Assembly: GCA_007116635.1 (NCBI GenBank)
Contig: SKIB01000106.1
Coordinates: forward strand, 1 to 36,060
DNA from: Saccharospirillaceae bacterium
Lineage (GTDB): Bacteria > Pseudomonadota > Gammaproteobacteria > Pseudomonadales > Natronospirillaceae
Direction of reading: 5' to 3'
Length of the DNA: 36,060 bases
Under the pieces are notes generated by a model that was not told the origin of the DNA, did no database searches, and saw only the letters and a list, made by a program, of their open reading frames with translations. Numbering within the stretch: position 1 is the first letter of the stretch; every line of letters begins with the position of its first letter. A program made the position numbers and the translations under genes. Below are positions 16,275-24,358 of the stretch, one piece after another.

Positions 16275-17165
16275 CTAGCCCTTGACGCCTCCAGAAGTAA
16301 GGCCACTGACCAGCCAGCGCTGAGCCAATAGGAACACCACTGTGATGGGAATACCTGAGAGCACAGCTGCAGCAGCAAAATCACCCCAACGATAGTTCTG
16401 ATCCGATAGATATTGCTGAGCACCAACCGCCATGGTCAACTTATCAAGATCCATCAGCAACACCGAGGCCACAGGGTATTCGGTGATATTCATGATAAAA
16501 GCCAAGATGAAAACCACCACCAAAATTGGCACACTTAATGGCAACAAAATGTACCAGAAAGCTTGCCAACTGGTAGCACCATCCATGGTTGCAGCCTCTT
16601 CAAGCGAAGAGTCGATGGATTCAAAGTAGCCCTTGATGGTCCAAATATGCAGTGCCATGCCGCCTAAGGATGCAGCGATGACTGCGGCATGAGTATTGAT
16701 CCCCAACCAAGGAAAAACATCCCCTAACTGATCAAATAGGGCGTAAATAGCAATAAGACTTAGCACCGGTGGGAACATCTGGAAAATCAGCATGCCCTTC
16801 AGCAGCGCACCCTTGGCTCCAAAGCGCATACGCGCAAAGGCATAAGCACTGGTAGTGGCCAATAACAAAATCAGGGTGCTGGAAATCACTGCGATCTTTA
16901 TCGAATTCCACAACCAGGTTAACACTGGAAAGGGTGGCTGGATAATCCTACCATCCGGCCTCTCTACCGGAATGCCAAGAGCTAACTGCCAATGCTCCAA
17001 ACTGAACTGCTCGGGAATAATACTGCCAGTGGCAAAGTTACCCTCGCGGAAGCTGATGGAAATCACCATCAGCAAAGGGAAGAGTATCAAGGCCAGAAAC
17101 AACCATAAAAAAACATGACTCGCCCAAACACGGTATTTGGTCGATCTCGCTTGTACCATCGCCAT
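16275..17165 (-). CDS. malG: Maltose/maltodextrin ABC transporter permease MalG
   Basis: This is one of the two inner-membrane subunits of the maltose importer. The 296-residue length equals that of E. coli MalG. Features are an N-terminal membrane helix ([20 protein letters not shown]), several further helices, and the ATPase-coupling EAA loop [20 protein letters not shown] followed by [11 protein letters not shown]. The C-terminus is [10 protein letters not shown], the tail that in E. coli MalG enters the MalF/MalG channel and contacts MalE/MalF. A perfect AGGAGG ribosome site overlaps the malF stop codon, nine bases upstream of this gene, so expression is coupled. No malK follows. Confidence 0.96.
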   Translation of the reverse strand: MAMVQARSTKYRVWASHVFLWLFLALILFPLLMVISISFREGNFATGSIIPEQFSLEHWQLALGIPVERPDGRIIQPPFPVLTWLWNSIKIAVISSTLILLLATTSAYAFARMRFGAKGALLKGMLIFQMFPPVLSLIAIYALFDQLGDVFPWLGINTHAAVIAASLGGMALHIWTIKGYFESIDSSLEEAATMDGATSWQAFWYILLPLSVPILVVVFILAFIMNITEYPVASVLLMDLDKLTMAVGAQQYLSDQNYRWGDFAAAAVLSGIPITVVFLLAQRWLVSGLTSGGVKG

Positions 17166-17174
17166 AATTACCTC

Positions 17175-18737
17175 CTAGACTTTAACCTTGGTCAATTTTA
17201 GATTTAACAATGCCAAACCAGCCACAACAATGAAGATAAAGCTAGCAATAGCGGCGCCAAGGGCATAGTTTTGACCTGTATCTTGGAAAGCAATGCGGTA
17301 GGTGTAACTGACCAACAGATCCGTGGTGCCTGCTGGTGTTGTGGCACCCAAGATATCTGGCTGACCATTGGTCAACAGCGCAATTAAAACAAAGTTGTTA
17401 AAATTAAATGCGAATGAAGCAATTAACAAGGGCGTTAGTGGCTTGATGATCGACGGCAGAGTGATGTGCCATAAATTCGCCAGGGGACCAGCCCCGTCCA
17501 TGGCGGTAGCCTCATAAAGATCAGTGTTGATGGACTGCAGCAAGCCCATACAAAGTAGCAAAATATAGGGGTAGCCTAGCCAAGTATTCACAATTAAAAT
17601 CATGGTTCGAGCCAAAGCGGGGTCCGTCATCCAATTGGGCTGAATGCCAAACAACCCATTCAAAATCATATTGATCTCACCGAAGTTCTGATTAAATAAG
17701 CCTTTGAATACTAGGATTGAAATGAAGGCTGGAACAGCATAGGGCAAAATCAATAGAGTGCGATACACTGCTTTGCCTTTAATCTGATCCCACTGCAAAA
17801 GGTTGGCTAAAAGCAAGCCAACTATCAAAGTAAAGACTACGGATAAAAAGGCAAAGGAAACAGTCCAGGCAAAAATCTGTAAAAATGGGTCACGTATTCG
17901 TTTATCTGTTAGTACCTTCAGATAATTATCCCAACCGATGAAAACTCGATAGCCCGGCGTGACTGGTTGTAAACTTTCTTGATCAACAAAAAATCCAAGC
18001 TCATCATTAGCCACCAGAGTTTGCCCAGTTTGCTGATTAAACAGGCTGCCATCCTCAGCTAACAAGTAGCGTGGCTCAACATCGGCAAATTCTCGCAAGC
18101 CAAAGAATCGTACCCGAATTTCATTCTCTTCAGAGCGTAAATCAACAAAATTTAAATTGGATCTAAGATTAATAATCTCTCGAATGGGCAATGGGTCAAC
18201 TAAGGGAACAATGGCAGGCTCAAGAGAAAAAACTGTCCGCTCATCAAGGCTAGTCAAGTCTGAAATGGGTTCAGAAAGTTGCAAACCGCCCTCTTCTTCA
18301 AGGTCAATCTGTACTTGGAATTCACCCCCACCTATGTCATGTAAACTAAAAGCATAGCGCTCACCAGCCACAAAACGCTGATTGAGGAAAAACTGGGTTG
18401 CTTGCTCTTTTTTTAGCATATTGGCAGCACTGAAATTAGTGAAGCCAACACCTATGGTATAAATCATCGGGAAAATGATAAAAATGAGCATACCTGCAAT
18501 GGCAGGAAAAATATAACGATAGGCGATGTTTTTTGCTCGCCAGAAAATGTAATTAGCAATACTGACCAAAACCAAGGCCAACAATGCGAAGACCTGTTGA
18601 TTCTGAGCATAGAGCACGATGATTAGGTACAAGGCCAAGATGTCCAGTACCAACCAAGCTGCTAAGGTTAGGCGTTGTTTGATCAGTCTAGACCTTGCCA
18701 AACCTTGGTTACGCTGATCTGCAAGTGATGCTTGCAT
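17175..18737 (-). CDS. malF: Maltose/maltodextrin ABC transporter permease MalF
   Basis: This is the second channel subunit, holding the membrane maltose-binding site and the large periplasmic P2 loop that clasps MalE. The 520-residue length matches the gammaproteobacterial MalF (514 in E. coli). Two N-terminal helices (LAAWLVLDILALYLIIVLYA and following) precede the helix near IFPAIAGMLIFIIFPMIYTI. The P2 domain spans about residues 120-280. The transport core has the EAA loop YEATAMDGAGPLANLWHITL. The start at 18737 has GAGGGGA five bases upstream. It is separated from malE by 95 bp containing a long hairpin, which should lower malF/malG expression relative to malE. Confidence 0.96.
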   Translation of the reverse strand: MQASLADQRNQGLARSRLIKQRLTLAAWLVLDILALYLIIVLYAQNQQVFALLALVLVSIANYIFWRAKNIAYRYIFPAIAGMLIFIIFPMIYTIGVGFTNFSAANMLKKEQATQFFLNQRFVAGERYAFSLHDIGGGEFQVQIDLEEEGGLQLSEPISDLTSLDERTVFSLEPAIVPLVDPLPIREIINLRSNLNFVDLRSEENEIRVRFFGLREFADVEPRYLLAEDGSLFNQQTGQTLVANDELGFFVDQESLQPVTPGYRVFIGWDNYLKVLTDKRIRDPFLQIFAWTVSFAFLSVVFTLIVGLLLANLLQWDQIKGKAVYRTLLILPYAVPAFISILVFKGLFNQNFGEINMILNGLFGIQPNWMTDPALARTMILIVNTWLGYPYILLLCMGLLQSINTDLYEATAMDGAGPLANLWHITLPSIIKPLTPLLIASFAFNFNNFVLIALLTNGQPDILGATTPAGTTDLLVSYTYRIAFQDTGQNYALGAAIASFIFIVVAGLALLNLKLTKVKV

Positions 18738-18783
18738 ATTCCCCTCACTTCAAAAGTCTGTTGTTATATCGACAAGCATAGAC

Positions 18784-18811
18784 GCAAAATCCGGCTCATG
18801 CCGGATTTTGC
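18784..18811 (-). repeat. Perfect 12-bp hairpin between malE and malF
   Basis: GCAAAATCCGGC and GCCGGATTTTGC are perfect 12-bp arms with a 4-base loop, 21 nt after the malE stop codon. No T run follows on the minus strand (GTCTATGC), so it is more likely an mRNA-stabilising 3' barrier than a full terminator. E. coli has REP elements at exactly this place, which protect malE mRNA and lower malF expression; this sequence looks like a functional analogue. Confidence 0.75.
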
Positions 18812-18832
18812 ACTGGAGACAGATGACTTGCG

Positions 18833-20017
18833 TTACTCTGCTAAAATGCGTGTACGAGCAGCATTCAAAGCATCCTCAGGTGACTGGCGGCCTGAGGTTA
18901 AATTTTGCAATGCTGGTTCCATGGCTGCCCAAAAACGCCCCATTGCAGGAATGTTAAGCATGGGTTCACCAATCTGAGCATTTTCAAAGGTTTGTGCAAT
19001 TAAGGGGTCATCACTGATGGAGACCATAAACTCTTTGTGAGCCACTGCACCTAACGAAGTATCGGCATTGAGAGTGGCAAGGCCTTCCATGGTCAGCACA
19101 TAGTTTTCCATGAATTCAACAGCAAGATCATAATTTGGACTGGACGCATTAAAGCCTGCCGCCCAAATACCGACCATAGCCTGAGAAGGCTGACCATTAA
19201 CTGTGGGTAAGGCTGCCACGCCAAAATTAATACCACTTGCACGAGCGTTTTCCCATGCCCAAGGGCCATTGATCATCATCGCTGATTCACCACGACTAAA
19301 GGCCGCTTCCATCACGCCATAGTCTACCCCTCGCGGCATCACGTCTTCATCGATCATGCGACGCAGCAGGGAAGCCCCCTTAAGTGCGCCCTCATTATTG
19401 ACACCAGAGTCAGTCAGATCAAAACTGCCATCTTCATTTTGTGCAAAGATGTAGCCACCGGCAGCAGCCAACATTGGCCATGTAAAGTACGTATTATTGT
19501 AATCCCACATAATGGCCCGCTTGTCCTGGGCGCGCATGGCTTTGGAAATATCAAAGATTTCTTCAAAACTGCTTGGAGGCTCTGGTAAAAGATCACGATT
19601 GTAAATCAAACCAACGGCTTCCAAAGACACAGGGTAACCCCAGGTCTTACCATCAAACTGCACACCAGCCCATGCACCTTCATCTAGCGCATTGATAGCA
19701 GCTCTGCTGGGCTGAATTTCCTGCAACAAGCCACTTTGAGCCCATTCGCCAAAACGATCATGAGCCCAGAAAATGATATCGGGTCCGCTACCAGTAGCAG
19801 CAGCTTGCTGAAAGCGGTCAGTAGGGGACTCAGGGGTCACAACCTCTACCACAATTCCTGTATCATCAGTGAAGCGCTTGCCAACTTCTGCAATGCCACT
19901 AAAGGCTTTATCAGCCCCCATCCAAATCAATAGACGCCCCTCTTCCACAGCAAAAGCCTGGCTTGAAACTGATACTGCCAAGGTCAAGGGCAAAAGTTTT
20001 AACATGGTGTTTTTCAT
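18833..20017 (-). CDS. malE: Periplasmic maltose/maltodextrin-binding protein MalE
   Basis: This soluble periplasmic receptor delivers maltodextrins to MalFG. The 394-residue precursor (E. coli 396) has a signal peptide MKNTMLKLLPLTLAVSVSSQ, then AFA, with cleavage before VEEGRL. It follows E. coli MalE in order: LLIWMGADKAFSGIAEVGKR, TGSGPDIIFWAHDRFGEWAQ, WGYPVSLEAVGLIYNRDLLP, FTWPMLAAAGGYIF, and C-terminal DALNAARTRILAE. The ATG at 20017 is preferred because it begins the signal peptide; the frame is open a further 18 codons upstream without any recognisable leader function. It is transcribed first in the malE-malF-malG order and is divergent from a GGDEF-EAL gene. Confidence 0.96.
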   Translation of the reverse strand: MKNTMLKLLPLTLAVSVSSQAFAVEEGRLLIWMGADKAFSGIAEVGKRFTDDTGIVVEVVTPESPTDRFQQAAATGSGPDIIFWAHDRFGEWAQSGLLQEIQPSRAAINALDEGAWAGVQFDGKTWGYPVSLEAVGLIYNRDLLPEPPSSFEEIFDISKAMRAQDKRAIMWDYNNTYFTWPMLAAAGGYIFAQNEDGSFDLTDSGVNNEGALKGASLLRRMIDEDVMPRGVDYGVMEAAFSRGESAMMINGPWAWENARASGINFGVAALPTVNGQPSQAMVGIWAAGFNASSPNYDLAVEFMENYVLTMEGLATLNADTSLGAVAHKEFMVSISDDPLIAQTFENAQIGEPMLNIPAMGRFWAAMEPALQNLTSGRQSPEDALNAARTRILAE

Positions 20018-20067
20018 AGATCTAGTACCTAAGTGATAATGGTTCTCTAGCTCAAGCATGCAGACCA

Positions 20068-20094
20068 TCACTTTAAAAAAGTGACCTAATTATA
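20068..20094 (-). promoter_or_regulatory. Candidate malE promoter -10 with palindromic operator at the start site
   Basis: A minus-strand TATAAT (20094-20089) lies 72 bp before the malE ATG, with no recognisable -35 at 17 bp, which suggests an activator is needed. Immediately downstream, TCACTTT-AAA-AAAGTGA (20068-20084) is a perfect 7-3-7 palindrome covering the expected +1, a position suited to a repressor. No MalT-type box was recognised. Confidence 0.35.
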
Positions 20095-20159
20095 ATTAAT
20101 TGGACTGCACACTCTAGAACCAAGAATAGCCTATTTTTCTTATTTGTCACCCATGACCC

Positions 20160-20187
20160 TTGACCAAAATCAAGCTGACTGTAAATT
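20160..20187 (+). promoter_or_regulatory. Candidate promoter of the GGDEF-EAL gene
   Basis: TTGACC (20160-20165), a 16-bp spacer and TAAATT (20182-20187) give a moderate sigma70 match on the plus strand, about 120 nt before the start codon. The whole malE/GGDEF-EAL divergent gap is 290 bp. Beyond this site, the malE -10 and the palindrome I see nothing else in it. Confidence 0.3.
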
Positions 20188-20307
20188 TCTGCTGGCATCC
20201 ACCATGCCCACAGTAATCAAATACAGTCAATCAATGGCGAAACTGACAACAAACACTACACTTCATTAAATGGCACATATTCGACATTCAGGGTCACGAC
20301 AGCAGCT

Positions 20308-22287
20308 ATGAGTAAAATTCAACACAGACTCAAAGGTGTATGGCACTTTTATGCTCAGAATTTGGCAAATAGCCTTGCCATTAGTTATGCAATTTTTGCC
20401 AGCTTGTGGATTCTGAGCAGTGACTTTTGGCTACTTCAACTGGGGTTAAATGCTGAGCAACTGACTCGAGCCCAGAACTTTAAAGGATTAGCTTTTATTT
20501 CACTCAGTGCAGGCCTAATCTGGATTATGGTTTATTCCGGCCAGCAACAGCTCAAACTGGCTCTACAAGCCGAACAACTACAAGCTCAACTGCTCAAGCG
20601 CTTAAGCCAGCAATTACCCCAAGCACTGTTTCATTTTGACCAGTACCGAAGGTGCTTCACCGTACTATCTCCCGTCATTGAGGACTTGCTGGGCATCAAA
20701 CCCAACCAACTTCAGCAACAGCCAATGTCGTGGTTCGCTTCGGTCGATAAGCAACAAAGGCCAAGGCTTCTCCATCAGTTAAAAGAATGCATTGATGAAA
20801 GAGCACCTGCCAACCTTGAGTTTCGTATTAGGAACAGCGATAAAACCTTGTTATTACAAATTTACCCTGTAGGGGAAGGAAACCAAAGGGCCTTAGTTGG
20901 CAGTGTTGAGGACATCACTCAGCAGGTACTACAAAAGCAACGCTTAACCAAAGCCAGCCAGCATGACATCCTGACCACCCTGCCCAACCGCATGGCACTT
21001 AAGCAAGAGCTATTGCGTCGATGCATTGCTCATGAACGCTTTCATCTATTATTGATCGACCTTGACCACTTTAGAGCAGTTAACGACAGCCTTGGCCATA
21101 ATACAGGTGACCGCCTATTACGAAAAATTGCCGACCGACTGTCACAACACTACCTCCCACATGCTTGGTTAGCACGTATTGGCGGTGATGAATTTGCTTT
21201 GCTGCACCCCTGGACTCAGCACCAAGAAGAACTAGCGGCAAAGATTATCGAGCTTATCAGCCAACCGTTAACCATTAATGGCCAGACCAACATCATTTCG
21301 GCAAGTATCGGCCTGGCCAGTAGCCCAGATCATGGACAAGAGCCTAGTAGCCTAATGCGTAAAGCTGACATTGCCCTCCATGCAGTCAAGGCCAATGGCC
21401 GTCGACACTGGCAAAGTTACCACAAAGACATCAGCATCCATGGCCTGGGCATTCTGCAACTTGAATCACAGTTACAAAGGGCTGTTAGTGAACAGCAATT
21501 CGAGGTGGTTATTCAGCCCAAATACAGTGTGCCCTATGGCAACCTGATCGGAGGCGAGTTGTTATTGCGCTGGCGGCACCCTGAACACGGTATATGGTCA
21601 CCAGCCAAATTTATCATTCAGTTAGAAAGCATGCCGCTGATGCAGCAGGTCGGCTGGTGGGTCCTTCTCCAGGGCTTGCAAGTGCTAAAAGAGTGGCAGC
21701 TACTTGGCTGGCGTCACCTTCGGCTGTCGGTCAATATCGCCGCCAAACAACTTCAGAGCGAACAATGGATTGACGAACTAGAGCATAGACTGCTGGACTT
21801 AGAGCTAAACCCTGATTGTTTGGAGCTAGAAATCACAGAAAATGCCTTGTTAGAGAACCCAGACCAAGCAGCTCAATGCTTACAGCGATTGAAAAACCTT
21901 GGTATTAAGATTGCTTTAGATGACTTTGGCACGGGCTATTCCAGCCTTTCTTACCTCAAGCGGTTTGCGCCTGACGTGATCAAGATTGATAAAAGTTTTT
22001 TGCAGATCCTGACCACAGATCATCAAGCCCTGACCATTGTCGAACACAGCGTGCGCATGGCACATGGCCTTTACATGATGGTGGTTGCAGAGGGGGTTGA
22101 AACCCAGAAGCAACTGCAACTGATCAAAGAAATCGGCTGCGACGCCATGCAGGGCTACTTTGCCAGCAAGCCCATTGAAATTTCAGCCTTTAACAATCAA
22201 GACTGCTTACAAAACCTTTACCAGCATCAAGACACAAACTTTAATCCACTGGCTTCAGTCTTAGCTCTGAAGGCAGGGAGAAAGTAA
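20308..22287 (+). CDS. Membrane PAS-GGDEF-EAL cyclic-di-GMP protein
   Basis: The 659-residue product carries both diguanylate cyclase and c-di-GMP phosphodiesterase domains. Two membrane helices (about residues 20-45 and 55-72) lead to a PAS-like domain (about 90-205, ending [12 protein letters not shown]) and a GGDEF domain with an intact active site (IGGDEFAL, residues 292-296) but no RxxD inhibitory site five residues before it. The EAL domain has the signature changed to ELL (Glu417-Leu418-Leu419 in GGELLLRW). The metal and catalytic residues still look present: [53 protein letters not shown] and MQGYFASKP. Phosphodiesterase activity is therefore plausible. Its last 47 bases overlap ispH on the opposite strand. 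It lies close to the exopolysaccharide operon. Confidence 0.92.
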   Translation: MSKIQHRLKGVWHFYAQNLANSLAISYAIFASLWILSSDFWLLQLGLNAEQLTRAQNFKGLAFISLSAGLIWIMVYSGQQQLKLALQAEQLQAQLLKRLSQQLPQALFHFDQYRRCFTVLSPVIEDLLGIKPNQLQQQPMSWFASVDKQQRPRLLHQLKECIDERAPANLEFRIRNSDKTLLLQIYPVGEGNQRALVGSVEDITQQVLQKQRLTKASQHDILTTLPNRMALKQELLRRCIAHERFHLLLIDLDHFRAVNDSLGHNTGDRLLRKIADRLSQHYLPHAWLARIGGDEFALLHPWTQHQEELAAKIIELISQPLTINGQTNIISASIGLASSPDHGQEPSSLMRKADIALHAVKANGRRHWQSYHKDISIHGLGILQLESQLQRAVSEQQFEVVIQPKYSVPYGNLIGGELLLRWRHPEHGIWSPAKFIIQLESMPLMQQVGWWVLLQGLQVLKEWQLLGWRHLRLSVNIAAKQLQSEQWIDELEHRLLDLELNPDCLELEITENALLENPDQAAQCLQRLKNLGIKIALDDFGTGYSSLSYLKRFAPDVIKIDKSFLQILTTDHQALTIVEHSVRMAHGLYMMVVAEGVETQKQLQLIKEIGCDAMQGYFASKPIEISAFNNQDCLQNLYQHQDTNFNPLASVLALKAGRK

Positions 22288-23188
22288 TATTCTCTGGCCG
22301 ACCATCTAACTCTTGTGGGCTTTCAGCCCCTAGATATTGTAAGCGTTGTATCACTTGCTGAACCAAAACCTCAGGTGCAGAGGCACCTGCTGTTAAACCA
22401 ACAACTTGTTTCCCAGCCAACCACTGAAGTTCGATTTGCTCAGCATTATCAATCAAATAGGCCTCAACGCCTGTCCGGGCCGCTAACTCTCGCAAGCGAT
22501 TGGAATTAGACGAATTTGGCGAACCAATAACTAGCACCAGATCGGCCTCTTGAGCTAACTGACGCACAGCGTCTTGGCGATTCTGGGTGGCATAGCAGAT
22601 GTCGTCCTTACGCGGCCCTTGAATTAAGGGGAAGCGCTGGCGCAAGGCGTCAATCACCTTGGCAGTGTCATCCACTGACAGGGTGGTTTGGGTAACATAG
22701 GCAATGCGGCTTGGATCGCGCACCCTTAAACGCGCCACATCGGCTTCGCTTTCGATCAAATGGATTTGGCCGCCTGCAGAGCCATCATACTGACCCATGG
22801 TACCTTCGACCTCTGGATGGCCCTTATGACCTATTAGGATGGTGTCGATCCCCTCCTGTGCATACTTACTGACTTCCAAATGCACCTTGGTAACCAAAGG
22901 ACAGGTGGCGTCAAACACCCTTAATTCACGGCGATCCGCTTCCATACGCACGGCCTGAGACACGCCATGAGCAGAAAAAATAACGATCTTACCATCAGGC
23001 ACTTGATCGAGCTCTTCGACAAAAACCGCGCCACGACTGCGCAGATCGTCTACCACATACTTGTTATGCACCACTTCGTGGCGCACGTAGAGCGGCGCAC
23101 CATAAAGCTCTAGAGCCCGGTTAACAATATCTATTGCGCGGTCAACACCAGCACAAAAACCTCGTGGGTTAGCCATAATAATTTTCAT
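22241..23188 (-). CDS. ispH: 4-hydroxy-3-methylbut-2-enyl diphosphate reductase IspH
   Basis: This is the last enzyme of the MEP isoprenoid pathway, converting HMBPP to IPP and DMAPP with a [4Fe-4S] cluster in the cytosol. The 315-residue length is typical. The three cluster cysteines are present: Cys12 ([15 protein letters not shown]), Cys96 ([13 protein letters not shown]) and Cys198 ([14 protein letters not shown]). Substrate-binding segments [39 protein letters not shown] and [13 protein letters not shown] are intact. Its ATG overlaps the fkpB stop by four bases (ATGA), and GGAGG sits ahead of it. The fkpB-ispH pair is the usual gammaproteobacterial arrangement. Its 3' end runs 47 bp into the convergent GGDEF-EAL gene. 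Confidence 0.98.
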   Translation of the reverse strand: MKIIMANPRGFCAGVDRAIDIVNRALELYGAPLYVRHEVVHNKYVVDDLRSRGAVFVEELDQVPDGKIVIFSAHGVSQAVRMEADRRELRVFDATCPLVTKVHLEVSKYAQEGIDTILIGHKGHPEVEGTMGQYDGSAGGQIHLIESEADVARLRVRDPSRIAYVTQTTLSVDDTAKVIDALRQRFPLIQGPRKDDICYATQNRQDAVRQLAQEADLVLVIGSPNSSNSNRLRELAARTGVEAYLIDNAEQIELQWLAGKQVVGLTAGASAPEVLVQQVIQRLQYLGAESPQELDGRPENITFSLPSELRLKPVD

Positions 23189-23613
23189 ACTGCCTCCACC
23201 GCTAAAATCAGCACTCGAAACACCAGCTCTTTACCCGTCAAGGGATGGTTAAAATCCACTTCCACCTCGTCTAGGTCGACCTTGGTAATCACCCCTGGTA
23301 TTTCACCGCTTGGATCGCGAAAGTTCATCACCAAGCCAGGCTCCAGCACGGTATCCACATCAAACTGATGCCGTTTAAAGTATTGCAGGTTGGCTGGATT
23401 GTGCTGACCAAAGGCGTCTTCGGGGGCGATGGTAAAGCTGCGTTCGTCACCGGCTTGCAGACCAAGCAAGCAGCGCTCAAAAGCGGGGGGTAAGTTGCCA
23501 TCGCCTAGCTGCAGTTCGGCGGGTTGAGTGGCAAAGTTGGAATCCACTTCCTCTCCTGAGGCCAGACTTAGGCTGAAATGCAAACGAACGCGGGCAGAGT
23601 CGGCAATGATCAT
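23185..23613 (-). CDS. fkpB: FKBP-type peptidyl-prolyl cis-trans isomerase FkpB/SlpA
   Basis: This cytoplasmic proline isomerase/chaperone has an FKBP core with an inserted IF domain. From the ATG at 23613 the product is 142 residues (E. coli 149): [60 protein letters not shown] and [20 protein letters not shown] all follow the family. The frame is open upstream to 23694, but AAGG eight bases before 23613 and homology fix this start. It overlaps ispH by four bases. It usually follows lspA directly; here 220 bp holding a terminator and an inverted repeat intervene, so it probably needs its own promoter. Confidence 0.95.
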   Translation of the reverse strand: MIIADSARVRLHFSLSLASGEEVDSNFATQPAELQLGDGNLPPAFERCLLGLQAGDERSFTIAPEDAFGQHNPANLQYFKRHQFDVDTVLEPGLVMNFRDPSGEIPGVITKVDLDEVEVDFNHPLTGKELVFRVLILAVEAV

Positions 23614-23644
23614 GAAACGAACCTTGGGCGTTGGGGGGAGGACA

Positions 23645-23673
23645 ATGATAATCAAAGCCTCAAAGGGCAACAA
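23645..23673 (-). promoter_or_regulatory. Candidate promoter of fkpB-ispH
   Basis: On the minus strand TTGTTG (23673-23668), a 17-bp spacer and TATCAT (23650-23645) stand between the terminator and the fkpB start, about 30 bp ahead of the ATG. The placement supports independent transcription of fkpB-ispH after the terminator. It is predicted by eye. Confidence 0.35.
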
Positions 23674-23694
23674 GCCTTGGACCCTAGCCAACAT

Positions 23695-23723
23695 AAAAAA
23701 CCCAACAAAATGCTAGGTTTTTT
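23695..23723 (-). terminator. Rho-independent terminator between lspA and fkpB
   Basis: On the minus strand AAAAAACCTAGCA and TGTTGGGTTTTTT form a 13-bp stem (two G-U pairs) with a TTT loop, and the stem's own six-T arm acts as the U tract. On the plus strand the same bases contain mismatches, so it is directional. It should end or attenuate the ribF-ileS-lspA transcript before fkpB. Confidence 0.7.
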
Positions 23724-23732
23724 GCAACTACT

Positions 23733-23828
23733 CAGCACCTTGAAACAATATCTGTTGCTAAGTCATCCCTAACACCAGCCCGCTATCCTACGCGCAGGAT
23801 GACTGGTAAATTACGGGTCAAGGTGCTG
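23733..23828. repeat. Nested inverted-repeat element after lspA
   Basis: CAGCACCTTGA (23733-23743) is matched by a perfect reverse complement TCAAGGTGCTG (23818-23828). Inside it AGTCATCC (23761-23768) pairs with GGATGACT (23797-23804), and alternatively ATCCT pairs with AGGAT around ACGCGC. The element is about 96 bp, noncoding, and lies directly after the lspA stop. It could be a structured RNA, a MITE-like palindromic repeat or an mRNA 3' barrier. I saw no second copy in this window. Confidence 0.6.
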
Positions 23829-23833
23829 AACAG

Positions 23834-24358
23834 TTAGGCTTTGTCGCTTACCCGCCGCTTGGGTTCTAACAATACCCCATCAATGATGACCAAAAAGGCT
23901 CCAATGCTGATGGCAATGTCGGCCACATTAAAGGTGGGGAAGTACCAGTTCTGCCAATGAACACTGATAAAATCCACCACCATGCCCCAGCGCGGGCGGT
24001 CGTGCAGATTATTACCAACGGCACCGGCAATGATCATCGACAGCCCCAGCGCCAGCCAGACTTCTTGCGCTTGACGCAATCGGTAGAGCCAGACAGTAAA
24101 CACCACAGTCACCACCGTGGCCACGGTCATAAAGAAGTACTTTTGCCAACCGCCGGCATCGGCCAAGAAGCTAAAGGCTGCACCAGGGTTGTAGTGCAAG
24201 GCAAAGCTCAAAAAGGGCAACAACTGCTGACGCTGCCCCACCATAAAGTTATTATGGAAGTATTGCTTGGTCAGGACATCCACTACCAGCCAGATCAGGG
24301 TGATCAACAAAAAGCCCAGATAACCAAAACGGGGACTGGGCTTAAACAGCTTAGGCAT
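23834..24358 (-). CDS. lspA: Lipoprotein signal peptidase (signal peptidase II)
   Basis: This inner-membrane aspartyl protease removes signal peptides from diacylglyceryl-modified prolipoproteins. The 174-residue product has four membrane helices and the family motifs: VVDVLTK (Asp27), [11 protein letters not shown], catalytic Asp120 in NNLHDR, VVDFI, and catalytic Asp147 in [11 protein letters not shown]. Compared with the usual GNxxDR motif it reads GNNLHDR, one residue longer between Gly-Asn and Asp-Arg. The start ATG lies eight bases inside the ileS 3' end, so the two are translationally coupled, as is usual in gammaproteobacteria. A structured element and a terminator follow. Confidence 0.97.
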   Translation of the reverse strand: MPKLFKPSPRFGYLGFLLITLIWLVVDVLTKQYFHNNFMVGQRQQLLPFLSFALHYNPGAAFSFLADAGGWQKYFFMTVATVVTVVFTVWLYRLRQAQEVWLALGLSMIIAGAVGNNLHDRPRWGMVVDFISVHWQNWYFPTFNVADIAISIGAFLVIIDGVLLEPKRRVSDKA

